From Capniomyces stellatus (lineage: Eukaryota; Kickxellomycota; Harpellomycetes; Harpellales; Legeriomycetaceae), in the NCBI GenBank assembly GCA_001661515.1, contig LUVW01000001.1, forward strand, positions 700,582-764,581: a DNA stretch of 64,000 nucleotides, read 5' to 3'. The notes under the pieces were generated by a model, which saw nothing but the letters and a program-made list of their open reading frames with translations, searched no databases and was not told the DNA's origin. This document shows, piece by piece, positions 25,201 through 35,451 of the stretch. The first letter of the stretch is position 1; each line of letters starts with the position of its first letter. The position numbers and the translations under genes were made by a program.

Positions 25201-26787
25201 GCTGAAATACTCCCCGTCTTTAGAAAACCCTACCGCAGGAATGTTATTGCTGTGTCCCTTAATCGAACACATGTTAAGCACTGCTATCACTGCCCCAAGT
25301 CTACTCGACTCGTCTATTTTCAATTCCAGCGTATACCCTATTATCCGCAAAACAACATTATATATTAATCCTTTTCAGAATATTTTCACCTTTTTTTCTT
25401 TTTGTTCATCTATATCAAATCGCTCTCATCCTGTCACAAATAACCACGCGTTTTTCTCACCTTCAAATCCCGAGTTGCTAAATTTACAATTGTCAAATCT
25501 GCTGGACTCAACACCAATAACTCGGTAATACGCACTTAAAATGGGATACAGCTCAATTAAAGAAACCCTATGCGAGTTTGAACTCACAGCAAGCATTCCG
25601 TACTTCATTTCCAAATCGCAGCCCCAAGACGAGTCCTGATTTCTAATTATTCAACCAATTATCGTTACCGCCAGCATAAAAACCGCTGTTTTTAATATAA
25701 AATGTACCATTAATAGATAGCTAGCCTATACCTACTTGAATATCAGCGGTGGTTTTGTCAAATATTCTATATCCCAAATCATCACAAACCCATTTTCGCA
25801 AACTGCTATTAAAACCTGTGTTCCACAATTCAACTCCCGCACCAACAAATGATTTATAACCGGCTATTGATTTTTTTAAACCACATGTTAGTTGCCACAG
25901 AATACGCATACACATACACACACCGCAATTAGAGTCATTATGATTGTGTTACTCCTATACTTATTAGGTGTTGCATATAATTACCAAGATGATATTAACT
26001 TACACTATCAACCTCCTGTGTTTCGGGAGAAGTTCTGGATACTTTGTCAACCAATCCTTTCGGTACAATCAATCTCAACAGTTCGTTTTTAGGCGGTCGG
26101 AAATAGTCGTCCATACTCAATACTATAATTTCAAACCCTGATGCTGGAATAACACATTTGTATATATATATATATATATATTAAATTCGAGTTAGTCCAA
26201 TATCCAAATCTCTAATATTTTCACTTTATTTGTGCTTTTACTTCTTTTTTGTTTTCTGCTGTCACTTCACCGAGCCAGCATGCCATTAAATGCTGCTACA
26301 TAACGAACAGGCACTACTTTCACCTTAACGCTGATCAGCAACAATATATTTATGTATTTATCTATGTATTTAGAGCTTACCGACAAACATTAGGCAAGTC
26401 GTTCCAACTTTACAAACCGACATCAAACTTAGTTTCTACAAAAAATAAAAGATGAAAATAAAAGGGAAATAGGCTTAGCGTAAACACACTGTTGACACAG
26501 TCTTTCATTATAGCAATGCAACGAGTTAAACATTGGCCTACTTACCCAAACCTCCAACTTTTTTACTGGGATACACCCTGCAAACACTTCGTTTACCTAA
26601 GGCATTTATAAAGTGACTGGTTATTTACAAGTACACAACATACGATCGACATGCAGTGTGGGCTATTTTTGTCGCCCCATTCTGCGTAGCCATGTAGATT
26701 TTAAAGAAAACAAGAAAGATCATTGTTGGAAAAAAAAATAAACGTGTGAATTCGTGTATATTTCCTTACAGTTATTTTGCTATCCAT
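22246..26787 (-). CDS. CRT10: Crt10-like WD40 protein with acidic repeat insert
   Basis: Nine exons in transcript order: 26787-26770, 26596-26546, 26435-26381, 26143-26004, 25863-25736, 25642-25461, 25337-25118, 24993-22648, 22507-22246. Total 3,402 nt, 1,133 aa, phases consistent throughout. Crt10-family landmarks appear in order: TCLMFVASGFEIIVLSMDD, SPVINHLLVREL, QVLIAVCENGFVMIWDIE, DSSWGCDLEMKYG then MLAVSSNSHRVSLIEL, IKGHSNNIPAVGFS, DGTCRVTNSKSGDVV, GRQWGWSVKF, then VLVASQSGTAAIIRPQR and a C-terminal SPVVGMSCLKLE strand. In yeast Crt10 regulates ribonucleotide-reductase genes. Between the two propeller halves lies a very acidic Ser/Asp/Glu-rich insert of roughly 600 residues, including WNADAGH...DEEDED tandems (about 456-590). 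The first exon codes only MDSKIT. The family call is good; conserved function is inference. Confidence 0.8.
24030..24425 (-). repeat. Alternating 78/81-bp coding tandem
   Basis: About four and a half units of 26 and 27 residues begin with WNADA(G/S)H and share DEEDED. They alternate between an A type (DGVSWIHDNDG) and a B type (DDESM(D/N)IPD), so the array looks like duplicated AB pairs inside the Crt10-like gene. Coordinates are approximate. Confidence 0.85.
26161..26181. repeat. TA dinucleotide run in Crt10-like intron
   Basis: About ten TA units lie between the branch site CTAAC and the 3' splice site of the intron 26144-26380. Confidence 0.85.
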
Positions 26788-27022
26788 TGGAACTTTTTTT
26801 ACGCTTTTAGTCTACCGCGCTTATGGTTTTTATACACCTACACCTGGTGCTGTGAAATCTTTCTGGTATTCGATCTGTATGCACCTTCGTGTCAAGTTGG
26901 GTTTTTTTTCTCTTCAATCGTTTCCTGTCTATAAATTTGTGTTTTAATATCCTTCGAATTACAATGGCAGCTCTCACTCTACATTGAAGCTCGGACTTTA
27001 AACAAACTATTGAGCCCACGCC

Positions 27023-27055
<33 letters not shown>

Positions 27056-28200
27056 CTCTGGAAATCCAACCTTTCGCCTTTTTATACTTTACTTTTAGGT
27101 TTTCGATATCGAATTTGTTGATCCTGTCTACACTTCCAATCAAATTTAAAAAGTACAAGCTTTACTTGCATTTATCTTTTCCTAGTAGCTACCTCGCTCT
27201 CTATGTCTTTATTTGCCTTTTTCTTGCTTTTATTTTGCTGTCGATTTTGCAATTCTTCTATCTATCTGTCTATCAATCAAGTGCCTGAGCCAAGTTATTT
27301 TTTGTTTAATTACAGTCGCTTTACGTGCACGCTCAAGATTCAATTCCCTTTCTATCCACACTAGATTTATACCGCCAGTCTTACCTTTTGATTTAATCTA
27401 CTTTCACTGTCCTGTGTTTTTTTTGTGCTGTTCCTGTCATTAATATTATCTGGAATTACATTAATCAATTCCAACTACGCTAGTCCTTAATTACATTAAA
27501 GTGCAAATTTTGGTCCTTGACTTTAAAAAATCAACCAAAGTACCATTGACTTGCGGGAATTATTAAGCAAGCTTTATTGTATTCAATACTTTCCGACATA
27601 CAAAGTTACTAAAAAGGCTTTTACTTTTGGGCAATAATAAACTCTTGATCCCGCTAGTTCCTCTATGCCTTCATATTCGCCATTCCAAGCTTTATCGCCT
27701 TTCGATTTAATTGGACTTTACAGAATTTAGCTGACCTCGATTATTATTATGCCACCCTATTCTGCCCCATTCGCATAATTTCCAGCTCCTTTTGAGAGCT
27801 TTATTTGTTCAGCATCCCTGAACTTTAATTACTGGGTTTAGTAACTTGGTGCTTAATGCTGCAATTGAAACGTTCCAACTTTGTGGATCAGGAAACACGA
27901 CCCATCTGTAGTATAGAAACAAGCAGTAACTAGTCTCACAGGTGGTAAAACTTTTTTTTAAAGTGCAGCCCAGAATTTATAAAAGTCTGCCGAAACTATA
28001 TCTAACGTTACTTTATTGTTTGCCCGTATTAAGCAAGTCGGATGTGTATAATTAAACCAATAAAAGAAATATTGCGCAGAAGGTATAGTAGGGCTTAAAA
28101 TAGTAGTAATATTAGGGTTTTCATTTGATTTTTTATAGTCTATTTACAGCAATTTTACAAAATTGTTCATCACGCCTTTACGTCCGACCTCTGTGCCGTA
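26788..28200. other. Intergenic, MMADHC gene to Crt10-like gene
   Basis: About 1.4 kb, AT-rich, with a TA run at about 27026-27054. It contains the promoter of the Crt10-like gene and the 3' end of the MMADHC-like gene. Open frames on the plus strand near 27010-27440 are hydrophobic T-rich translations without motifs, and I do not call them. Confidence 0.55.
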
Positions 28201-29235
28201 TCAAGTCGTACGCTTTTCCATGGATTTTAACACGGTATGCACCGTTTCTAGCGAGGCTGTCGTGAACGCTGTCGCGGGGTATACATGCGTACTCCACTCA
28301 GGGTGAGATAGCACGCTACACTGTCCAACATTTACCAATTGATACTTTAGTAGACTATGGCAACAGGGCACCTCTGGATATACTGTTGGGCCACTCCTAG
28401 TGAAAACCTACCAAATTAATGAGAAAAAAAAAGAAAATCGTTATTCTCGGTTTTGGGTGCACATACAAAGTACTGATGTTAGTGCGGGTGTAGCCTAAAC
28501 AGTTCCAATCCCACTCTCAACTTTTTGGTATATTGACAATTATTTTACAGTGGCTGTATATGCACAAGCTTGAAGTTCATTAAAGCAGCAATAATTAAGC
28601 ACTTACAGGTGTTCCTGATGCAGGACAGATTATATCCGCCCAATGTCCAAACTTTTTTATTTTTGCTACAAACTCTGCACCCCACTTGTAAAACTAGAAC
28701 AGTATTGATACATTTATGCGGTAGTGTGTTAGTATTTTAATAATTAAGGTTTGTTATTAGAGGTTTGAAAGTATTGTTGCTGGCATACTTTTATAGCAAC
28801 ATTTTTAATATGTACAATTGGCGCTCAGTGCTTTTATTAGGGCAACAGCAATAGCAACAATAACATTGGTTTAGTTAGAGCTTTGCTCCTAATTTAAAAT
28901 ACACTTACCAGCACTAGTTTTTCGTTTTTCTCTTCCTCAGACTCTTTGTCCCAAACTATCAAACTCGACTCTGTTTTTTGAAATGTGGGAATAATCAGCA
29001 CATTGTCTAATGACTCGTCTTTTAACTCGGGAAATACAAGTTTTATGTCTCGTTTGATGGATTTTGGACAGGTATGGACAGAGTACTGTAGACTACATTC
29101 TTTTTCCTGTACCACTGAACTCAGCTTGCTGAAAATACTAGACAACTCCAAGGCTGTATTCTTCACGTTGAAGGTTTGGTAATACGGCCCAAACAAAGGT
29201 GTGTTCTTGGATATTACCGCAGGGTTGCTTGACAT
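28201..29235 (-). CDS. MMADHC: MMADHC (cblD)-like cobalamin trafficking protein
   Basis: Exons in transcript order: 29235-28909, 28693-28607, 28407-28201; 206 aa, all phase 0. Family blocks seen: CSLQYSVHTCPKSIKRD, LVFPELKDE, IIPTFQKTES, FYKWGAEFVAKIKKFGHWAD then IICPASGTP (compare the (W/Y)ADFIDPxSGLP block of the family), and GQCSVLSHPEWSTHVYPATA then FTTASL near the end (compare CCKVxxHPxWGTxVFVG). In animals MMADHC hands vitamin B12 from MMACHC to methionine synthase and methylmalonyl-CoA mutase. The protein is shorter than human MMADHC; an upstream exon with a mitochondrial presequence could be missing, but the ATG at 29235 gives a plausible short N-terminus. B12 use is rare in fungi and mostly seen in early-diverging groups, so this gene informs lineage. 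Function is inferred from family. Confidence 0.85.
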
Positions 29236-30046
29236 TTTTATTTTTTTTATAGTTCTACACGTGTGTGTGTGTATTCCAGATCTCTCAATGTTCGCTGATT
29301 CGATGTTTGCCGTTGTAGCGTTACTTCTTTTTTTTAGTTTGCTTCTCGAGTCAGGTAATAGTAGGTTCTACCTTTGTTTTAGAATCGTGCTTAGATATTT
29401 CGTGTTTTTTTTTGAAATAAATATCAGGGAATAAGAGTAGTGTATATATAATGATTTATAAATAAAATTAGTACAGTCTAATCTCGTTGAAACAAACTAA
29501 AAAATAGTTTAAGCAGATGTCTAAAGCACCGCCTTTCTTCTATTAACTAACCGGGGGCTTTTCATAGTAAACCCTTCAAGTTAAGGGTTCTGAAATCAAC
29601 TTGCAAGAAAAGAAGAAAAAAAGGCATAATTTAATTAATACATTTCTTAACGTGGAAAATAAATGTACAAATGATTAAAAAAAAATCAAATTGACCAATA
29701 GCACGACATAACAGTTTTATATTAATAATTCAAACCGCTAAATTCTTCAATTCTGATTTGATCAGCCCTCATCTTGATTCGCAATGTCTTTTTTTTTGCT
29801 TGAAATTTCATCATTTCATTTTGCCATTTTAAGCTCGAATTGATCAAGCAGAATATATAGTGCGCATGAGTATTTGTCACAATAACTACAATAACACAAC
29901 ACAACATAACGCTAGATTTATTGCTCACAAATTTGAGCTAGTAAAAAAGCAATTGGTGAAATATTGAAGAAAAAAATAGGCAGGTGCTTTGTTATTTATT
30001 CAATTGGTTCGCTACTTTTCAAAATAAGTTGTCACCAAGGATTAAT

Positions 30047-30087
30047 TACAGTAACGGTAACAGTAACGGTAACAGTAACAGTAACGG
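30047..30087. repeat. GTAACG/GTAACA hexamer array
   Basis: Six to seven imperfect hexamers, with no supported gene across them. Confidence 0.85.
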
Positions 30088-31169
30088 CAATTTCGTTTCT
30101 AATGTGTTGGTAGAATCACACTGTATACTCACAATCATATTTATCGATTTGGCAAGGTTTTGGGCCATAAACGTTATTACTTTATTATTAAGCAACTCTT
30201 CACGGTTGGCCTAGTCAACATGACATTTTCAACCTGATCTCTTATTGTAATTGTAAATAGGATTAATAAACCAATTACCGAACCATTGCTATTTAATTGG
30301 CATTTGTTACTTATTGCAAACTAGCAATTTTAAGTGCTCATATCGATAACAACTAACCGGAACTCCAGTTTTACAGAGATTCGACATAGCAAGGGTTTCT
30401 ACCCACGGCTTAATTAATACACTTGGCGGCATTTTACTCTTTGGTACGCTATGCTTCCTAAAAACCATGCTCTTTTCTATAGCAATTTGTTTACGTATTT
30501 ATTATCTCTGTAGTTATCATACGCCCGTTTTTTTACTTTTAAAAATTTCGAGTTTTAATATTAAACGTCCCGAGTTTTATTTTGAAATATAACGCTGGCG
30601 CTAGCAGATTTTGTGGCTTTTGTAGTTGAGAGCTACGTTATATACTTTATTGAGCGCGGTTATTGAGTTTAGAGATCCAAGTTATTTCGGCAAAGCAACG
30701 AAATATCTAGCAAATTTGCTAATATTGAAGATCCAAATATAATAGACTTTTGGTCATACCAAATTATTCGGAAAAAGAAACGCTGTGTCAATAAAAACTG
30801 AAAAGAAAGTTTAGTTTAGACAAATCGACACGATTGTGAATCAGCCTCAATAGAATCACCGAACAATCATTTCGATGTAACCCTAAATAATCGAAACAAA
30901 ACAAAGAAAAGAAAAGCAAAACAAAGCAAAACTCCGGCTTTATCGTACAAGCTAATTTTATTTATTAAAACAACAAAGCTGCTTTAATAAGCATAGTCTA
31001 TTGTGACATTATTAACAATTTGGTTCTGAACCTGGTTTCTGCTTGGTCGTTAATTGCCCTTTGTTTTATTTTATTTTTCTTATTGATTTTTATTTTACAA
31101 TTAGCTTTGTTTTGTTTAGCCTCATGATGCATCGTTCCATATACAATGCCTTTGCTTGTGCTTCAGTTT

Positions 31170-31376
31170 TTACTTGAGGCAACATATTGCGCTATCCGGC
31201 CTTTCTAAAAGGCACTCTGTATTTAAGTCCAAAAAAAATGGACTTGGGTTGTCTGGCTGAGTCTCTTTCGGATTCTCAGAGGAATCTGCGCAGCGTTTAT
31301 CGACTTCCTGCCACATGGTGTTTATATAAACATTACAGCAAGTAGTATATAATGTGTTACTGCATATTCTGCCCAT
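31170..31376 (-). CDS. Possible small Cys-containing protein (uncertain)
   Basis: A 68-residue frame starting with ATG at 31376 contains seven cysteines, including two CC pairs, and ends ERPDSAICCLK. I recognise no family. It might be a single short gene or one exon of a larger one, because a GTAAAA donor-like site overlaps the stop codon. There is no signal peptide and no motif. It may equally be chance, since this gap holds no supported genes. Confidence 0.2.
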   Translation of the reverse strand: MGRICSNTLYTTCCNVYINTMWQEVDKRCADSSENPKETQPDNPSPFFLDLNTECLLERPDSAICCLK

Positions 31377-31440
31377 TTACTTATTGAGTTTTGGACTCTG
31401 TTTTCAAGCTAAAAAAGAGTTTGATCTGCCCAGACCTAGA

Positions 31441-31468
31441 TAATAATAATAATAATAATAATAATAAT
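31441..31468. repeat. AAT trinucleotide run
   Basis: Nine tandem TAA/AAT units in intergenic DNA. Confidence 0.9.
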
Positions 31469-32695
31469 CCTTGAAATTAAATAGTTTTGAAAACCCGGAA
31501 TAGCATTTTTTTTCTTTCTTTTTTTTGAAAGGTAATTGGAGCAATTATAGGATGTCATTATTTTAACTGGCATCAAACTCATCGTTGAACCCGATGTTGG
31601 TGTAAACAAATCAATCAGGCGAATAATCAGTTGTTGAAATAGAAAATAAATGATTTTAACTCGCTACCTCATCCAAACAGCATTTTAAAAGAAGTCAACC
31701 AAGAGACTCGAGGATTCAATGTGATATTCTTTAAAATGGTATTAGTTGAGGAAGTCCGTTCTAAGCTTTGTAAAGTATCTTTGAAACTAAAAAACCTACC
31801 AACTACAAAAACAAAGCTTCAATACTATACCAGAGGCCGAGTTTGCTAAAAGAAGAAAAAACAATGCAGCATTAGCTATTATAAATTTAAGTCAATGCTG
31901 TTTATTAGCGTTGAGATGTTTAATTGCTGCCACTAGTTATTTAAATAATTGGATAAAGCAACCTTAGCAATTATCAAAAAGATTGTGAGCAGCAATTCAA
32001 TTACCAAAGTGCAAGACCCGAAACTCCTTTGTTAAATTACACTCGAGTAAATTTAACTGGAAAAGTTTGTACAAGCTCCCAGGCCCAACTCCCAGCTCTA
32101 GTAGCCCTACTTTGTCTGTCATATTATCAGACCAGTTCCAGTTTTAATGATATTTATATCAATCATGTGATTGGAAGTTTGACCTGAATTTATAATAATA
32201 TTTAGCGTGCTTCTTTTGAAATGATGAAAGAAACAAGAATAAGATATGATTTGGTTTTAAAATAAAGCAATTTGGTTAGCAAAAAGAGTTGATAAAAGGA
32301 AGAAGAAAAATAACCTTGGCTCTTGGTAAAATAAAAAAGGGCAATATATAAAACTAATCCTTTGATGACAACTTATATTATTTTATTTCTTAATCAAAAC
32401 CCAGTGTTTTTTTTGTCATTTAGTGAATTGACATTGCGCTGCTAATATATATATATGCTATTTATTACTTTTCGTCAAGAAAATAACTAACTGTTTCAAT
32501 AAAGAGTTTAAAGACAACAATTTGCAAAAACGCAGATATAAGGAACACCGGCACTTATCACACTTTAACTTGAACTCAAAACTCAAAGTCAAAACTCAAA
32601 ACCAACATCAGGAAAACAAAACAGTGTCAGAACGAATAGCAAATATTGTTCGACATACAAGTTGACGAGACTGACAAAGTTCAGAGAGCATATTA

Positions 32696-34617
32696 ATGAC
32701 TGGTGTAGCTTTACTTTCTACCACAATGCTAATGAACACAATGACTTTTTTATTCTCAATACTAATTACAATGTACTACGCATCTGTCAGCGGTTCAATA
32801 GTGCTGCCGGTAAGTAAAAAAAAGGCTGGTTATGTTGTATATATATACGCTTACTTATTTGTTGTTTGGTTTTATATCGGTAAACAGAATGAGGAGGATA
32901 TATGCACAGCTTTGTATCTGGGAACTGGGCTAGCTCAATAACAAGTTCCGAATGAAATAATTGTTTACACGTGTAATTAATTGTAATGCGTATATATAAT
33001 GTATATATTATAGGATTCGAATATAACATTGTTTGTAAGTAGTTGCATGACAAACGGACTTTTTTTACCGCGTTATATATATATATAACTTAAACATAAA
33101 ACAAGAGCATGGAGTTGAATTCAGAAAGACAGAGTAAGAATAGGACAAAGAAAGAAGGGAAATTATGGGATCTAACTATATAAAAATGATATAAATAGGA
33201 TCAACGAGCGGCATTTGGGCCGGGAATAGATCCAAGTGGGATGACAGCTAAGCTGTTGATAGTAGGCGACACTATTTCTGGTGATAAATATGGCTGTAAG
33301 CCAATAAATCATAGACACAGTGAGGATGAAAAGTGGATTGCTCTGATCCAGCGGGGAAACTGTCCGTTCATTAACAAGGTTAGAAACATGCAGAATTATG
33401 GAGCCTCGGCTGTTATAATTGCCGACACAGTCTATAACATACCCGTTGTTATGTACGCGCCAGGTAAGCCCAAAAAAAGCATAGAAAAGCAAAGCAAAGC
33501 AAGGCTTTGGTATAAACGTGACATTTGTATTTATAAGGAGGAAAAAGAACCCAAAAGATGTGGTTTCTGACAGATTCTTTAATTTTGTTTGGTTTAGACA
33601 ACGCGTTCGACATAGAGATTTACTCTACATTTATTATAAAGGATGTTTACCAAGAGATAATTGAGGCGTCACGGGCTAAAGGTGGTAAACTCAACATTAG
33701 GCTGGTAGATAGCGACTTTCCTGAACCGTAAGTTAACCTAAGGCTTGGCAATTCTGGGTCTATGCTTAAACTATATGACCTTTTCAATACAAAAAAAAAT
33801 AGCTGTATAAATGCTTACGTGTATGCTTACGAGTTTACTAGTTATACCTACTAACACATTTAATTTTCTTAAATGGAAACAGCACGTTTTTGGAAGTCAT
33901 ACTCGTTGCGCTAGCGATACCCATCACGTTCTTTTTGCTCGGATTCTTTGCATATTGGATTCGCGATAGACAGCAGAAGATACGAGACCTGGCTCCACAT
34001 GACATAGTCTCTGGGCTTCCAATTCGGAAGTTTTGCATATCCAAGTTTAGCGAAGGCGATGACACAAAGTGCCCAATTTGTCTAGATGATTACACTGATA
34101 GTATTGAGTTGAGAGTACTTCCTTGCAGGCATGAGTATCATGTTGGATGTATAGGTACGCATTTCGCCAAACCATTAGTAAACTATGTTTATCTGTCTGT
34201 ACCGGTTGTCCGCTGCCCTTACTTTGGCACTGAGTAAGCCTATCGTAAGGGCGATAGAATCGGTTAATGTTTGACACTGAATAACTTTTGTGCTAAAACC
34301 TCTACACCAATTAGACCACTGGCTCACGACATTCAAGAAATACGTAAGTTGAGGGTGTGATCATAAAGTCATTTGTGCTCAGTAACAAGCAGGTTTTGAG
34401 CTCTCTAAGCTCTTGGCTCTGATCTTGAATTTCTACCTTTTCTTTTACTTTGCCTTTACTTGATCTAAACCGATCAACGGTACCTTTTTTTACATTTGAA
34501 CTGATGATGTAATGACTATTCGTGTTTGTTAAATAGTGCCCCGTTTGTAAATGCAATGTGTGTCCTTCAACTGAAAATACTGCCTTACTCAGCTCAGCTA
34601 CCGAAACACATGTATAA
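32696..34617 (+). CDS. PA-TM-RING E3 ubiquitin ligase (RNF13/RNF167 type)
   Basis: Seven exons: 32696-32809, 33014-33034 (21 nt), 33199-33463, 33598-33727, 33883-34154, 34315-34343, 34537-34617; 303 aa. An N-terminal hydrophobic signal peptide (about residues 7-30) leads into a protease-associated (PA) domain: AAFGPGIDPSGMTAKLLIVG, KWIALIQRGNCPFINKVRN, YGASAVIIADT. One transmembrane helix follows (about 180-203), then a RING-H2 finger with all ligands: C240, C243, C258, H260, H263, C266, C278, C281 (TKCPICLDDY, LPCRHEYHVGCIDHWL, CPVC). The PA domain should face the lumen and the RING the cytosol, as in endosomal/vacuolar ligases that ubiquitinate membrane cargo. The 21-nt exon supplies DSNITLF and is phase 0 on both sides. 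The C-terminal tail after the RING is short. Confidence 0.92.
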
Positions 34618-35451
34618 TACCGTCTCTAGACACTGTTGGCTTGAATATGTGGCCTTTTTACAATAGCTGCTTGCACTAACCTGTTATTTTATTCATATTT
34701 CCTTTCAACATTCTGTTTTTTTTTCCTCTTCCTATTTCTTGTTATTTCTATATTCTTTTGATACACACTTATATTTCCTTTGTCACACTATGTATTAAAT
34801 CTATACTCAAAAGATCATTTACTTTTTTTGTTTCTTACCCAATACTTTGGCTTTACTGTAAGCAACTTATAGCCGTTCTTTTATAATAATAACAATATGC
34901 GTAACTGCGCTTTTTTTTATTTAACGCTCGTTTGTTGGCCTTTCAACATTACTGGCTTTTTATTGATTGAAATTCATAGTGTTGTTACTTGGGGAGGCCA
35001 ACGATAGACGTTTTTAGTTTTAGTGATCTTTTCCGCATCTAAATCCAGTAAATACAATGTTGTGTTTTCAAGCAACTTGTCCATTTCTTAGCATATTGTT
35101 AAGATTTTCAGAAAAAGAAAACTGTAAATGTCTCCATTCGTTATTTTTACATTGAAACTAAATCGATTTAGGTTTTGGGAGATTTAGGTGATAATCCGAC
35201 CAAATTATTGGAAATCCAAACACTTTTTTGTTGTGTTGGAATTTGCTGTTTTGCTTTTATCTTTACTTTTACTTTACAACTGAAATACAACCTTGAGATT
35301 TGTCCGATTCGGCTATATTGCTACGCTATAGTAAGGAACACCTGTTTAGAGCCAATATTACTATCTTAAAGCCGGCCTCAGTAAAAACAATTGTCCTGTT
35401 TTACACTTGAACAAACAGACATATAATTATAAAGGAGCGAATTTTACCACA
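34618..35451. other. Intergenic, PA-TM-RING to OMA1
   Basis: About 0.8 kb, AT-rich, between two plus-strand genes. It is expected to carry the PA-TM-RING 3' UTR and the OMA1 promoter. Nothing else seen. Confidence 0.6.

Larger units (their letters stand above)
29236..32695. other. Long gene-poor gap
   Basis: About 3.4 kb without a gene I can support. It contains a GTAACR hexamer array (30047-30087), an AAT trinucleotide run (31441-31468) and A/T tracts. Two short minus-strand frames were noticed: 29722-29928, with a charged end EFSGLNY, and 31170-31376, which is Cys-containing. Neither matches a family I know. The MMADHC promoter lies at the left edge and that of the PA-TM-RING gene at the right. 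Confidence 0.5.

Noticed and set aside
26240..26330. Extra exon in the Crt10-like gene reading VKVVPVRYVAAFNG
   Set aside because: Its phases do not match either neighbour; splicing 26381 directly to 26143 gives the conserved CLMFVASGFEIIVL block.
26641..26720. Minus-strand ATG reading MIFLVFFKIYMATQNG as start of the Crt10-like gene
   Set aside because: Joining it to exon 26596-26546 would need an intron of about 45 bases and the wrong phase; the exon MDSKIT at 26787-26770 with a GTAAGG donor fits phase and intron size.
29722..29928. Minus-strand frame ending in EFSGLNY
   Set aside because: Charged C-terminal half looks coding, but there is no family match, and the N-terminal half is chance-like; not enough to call.
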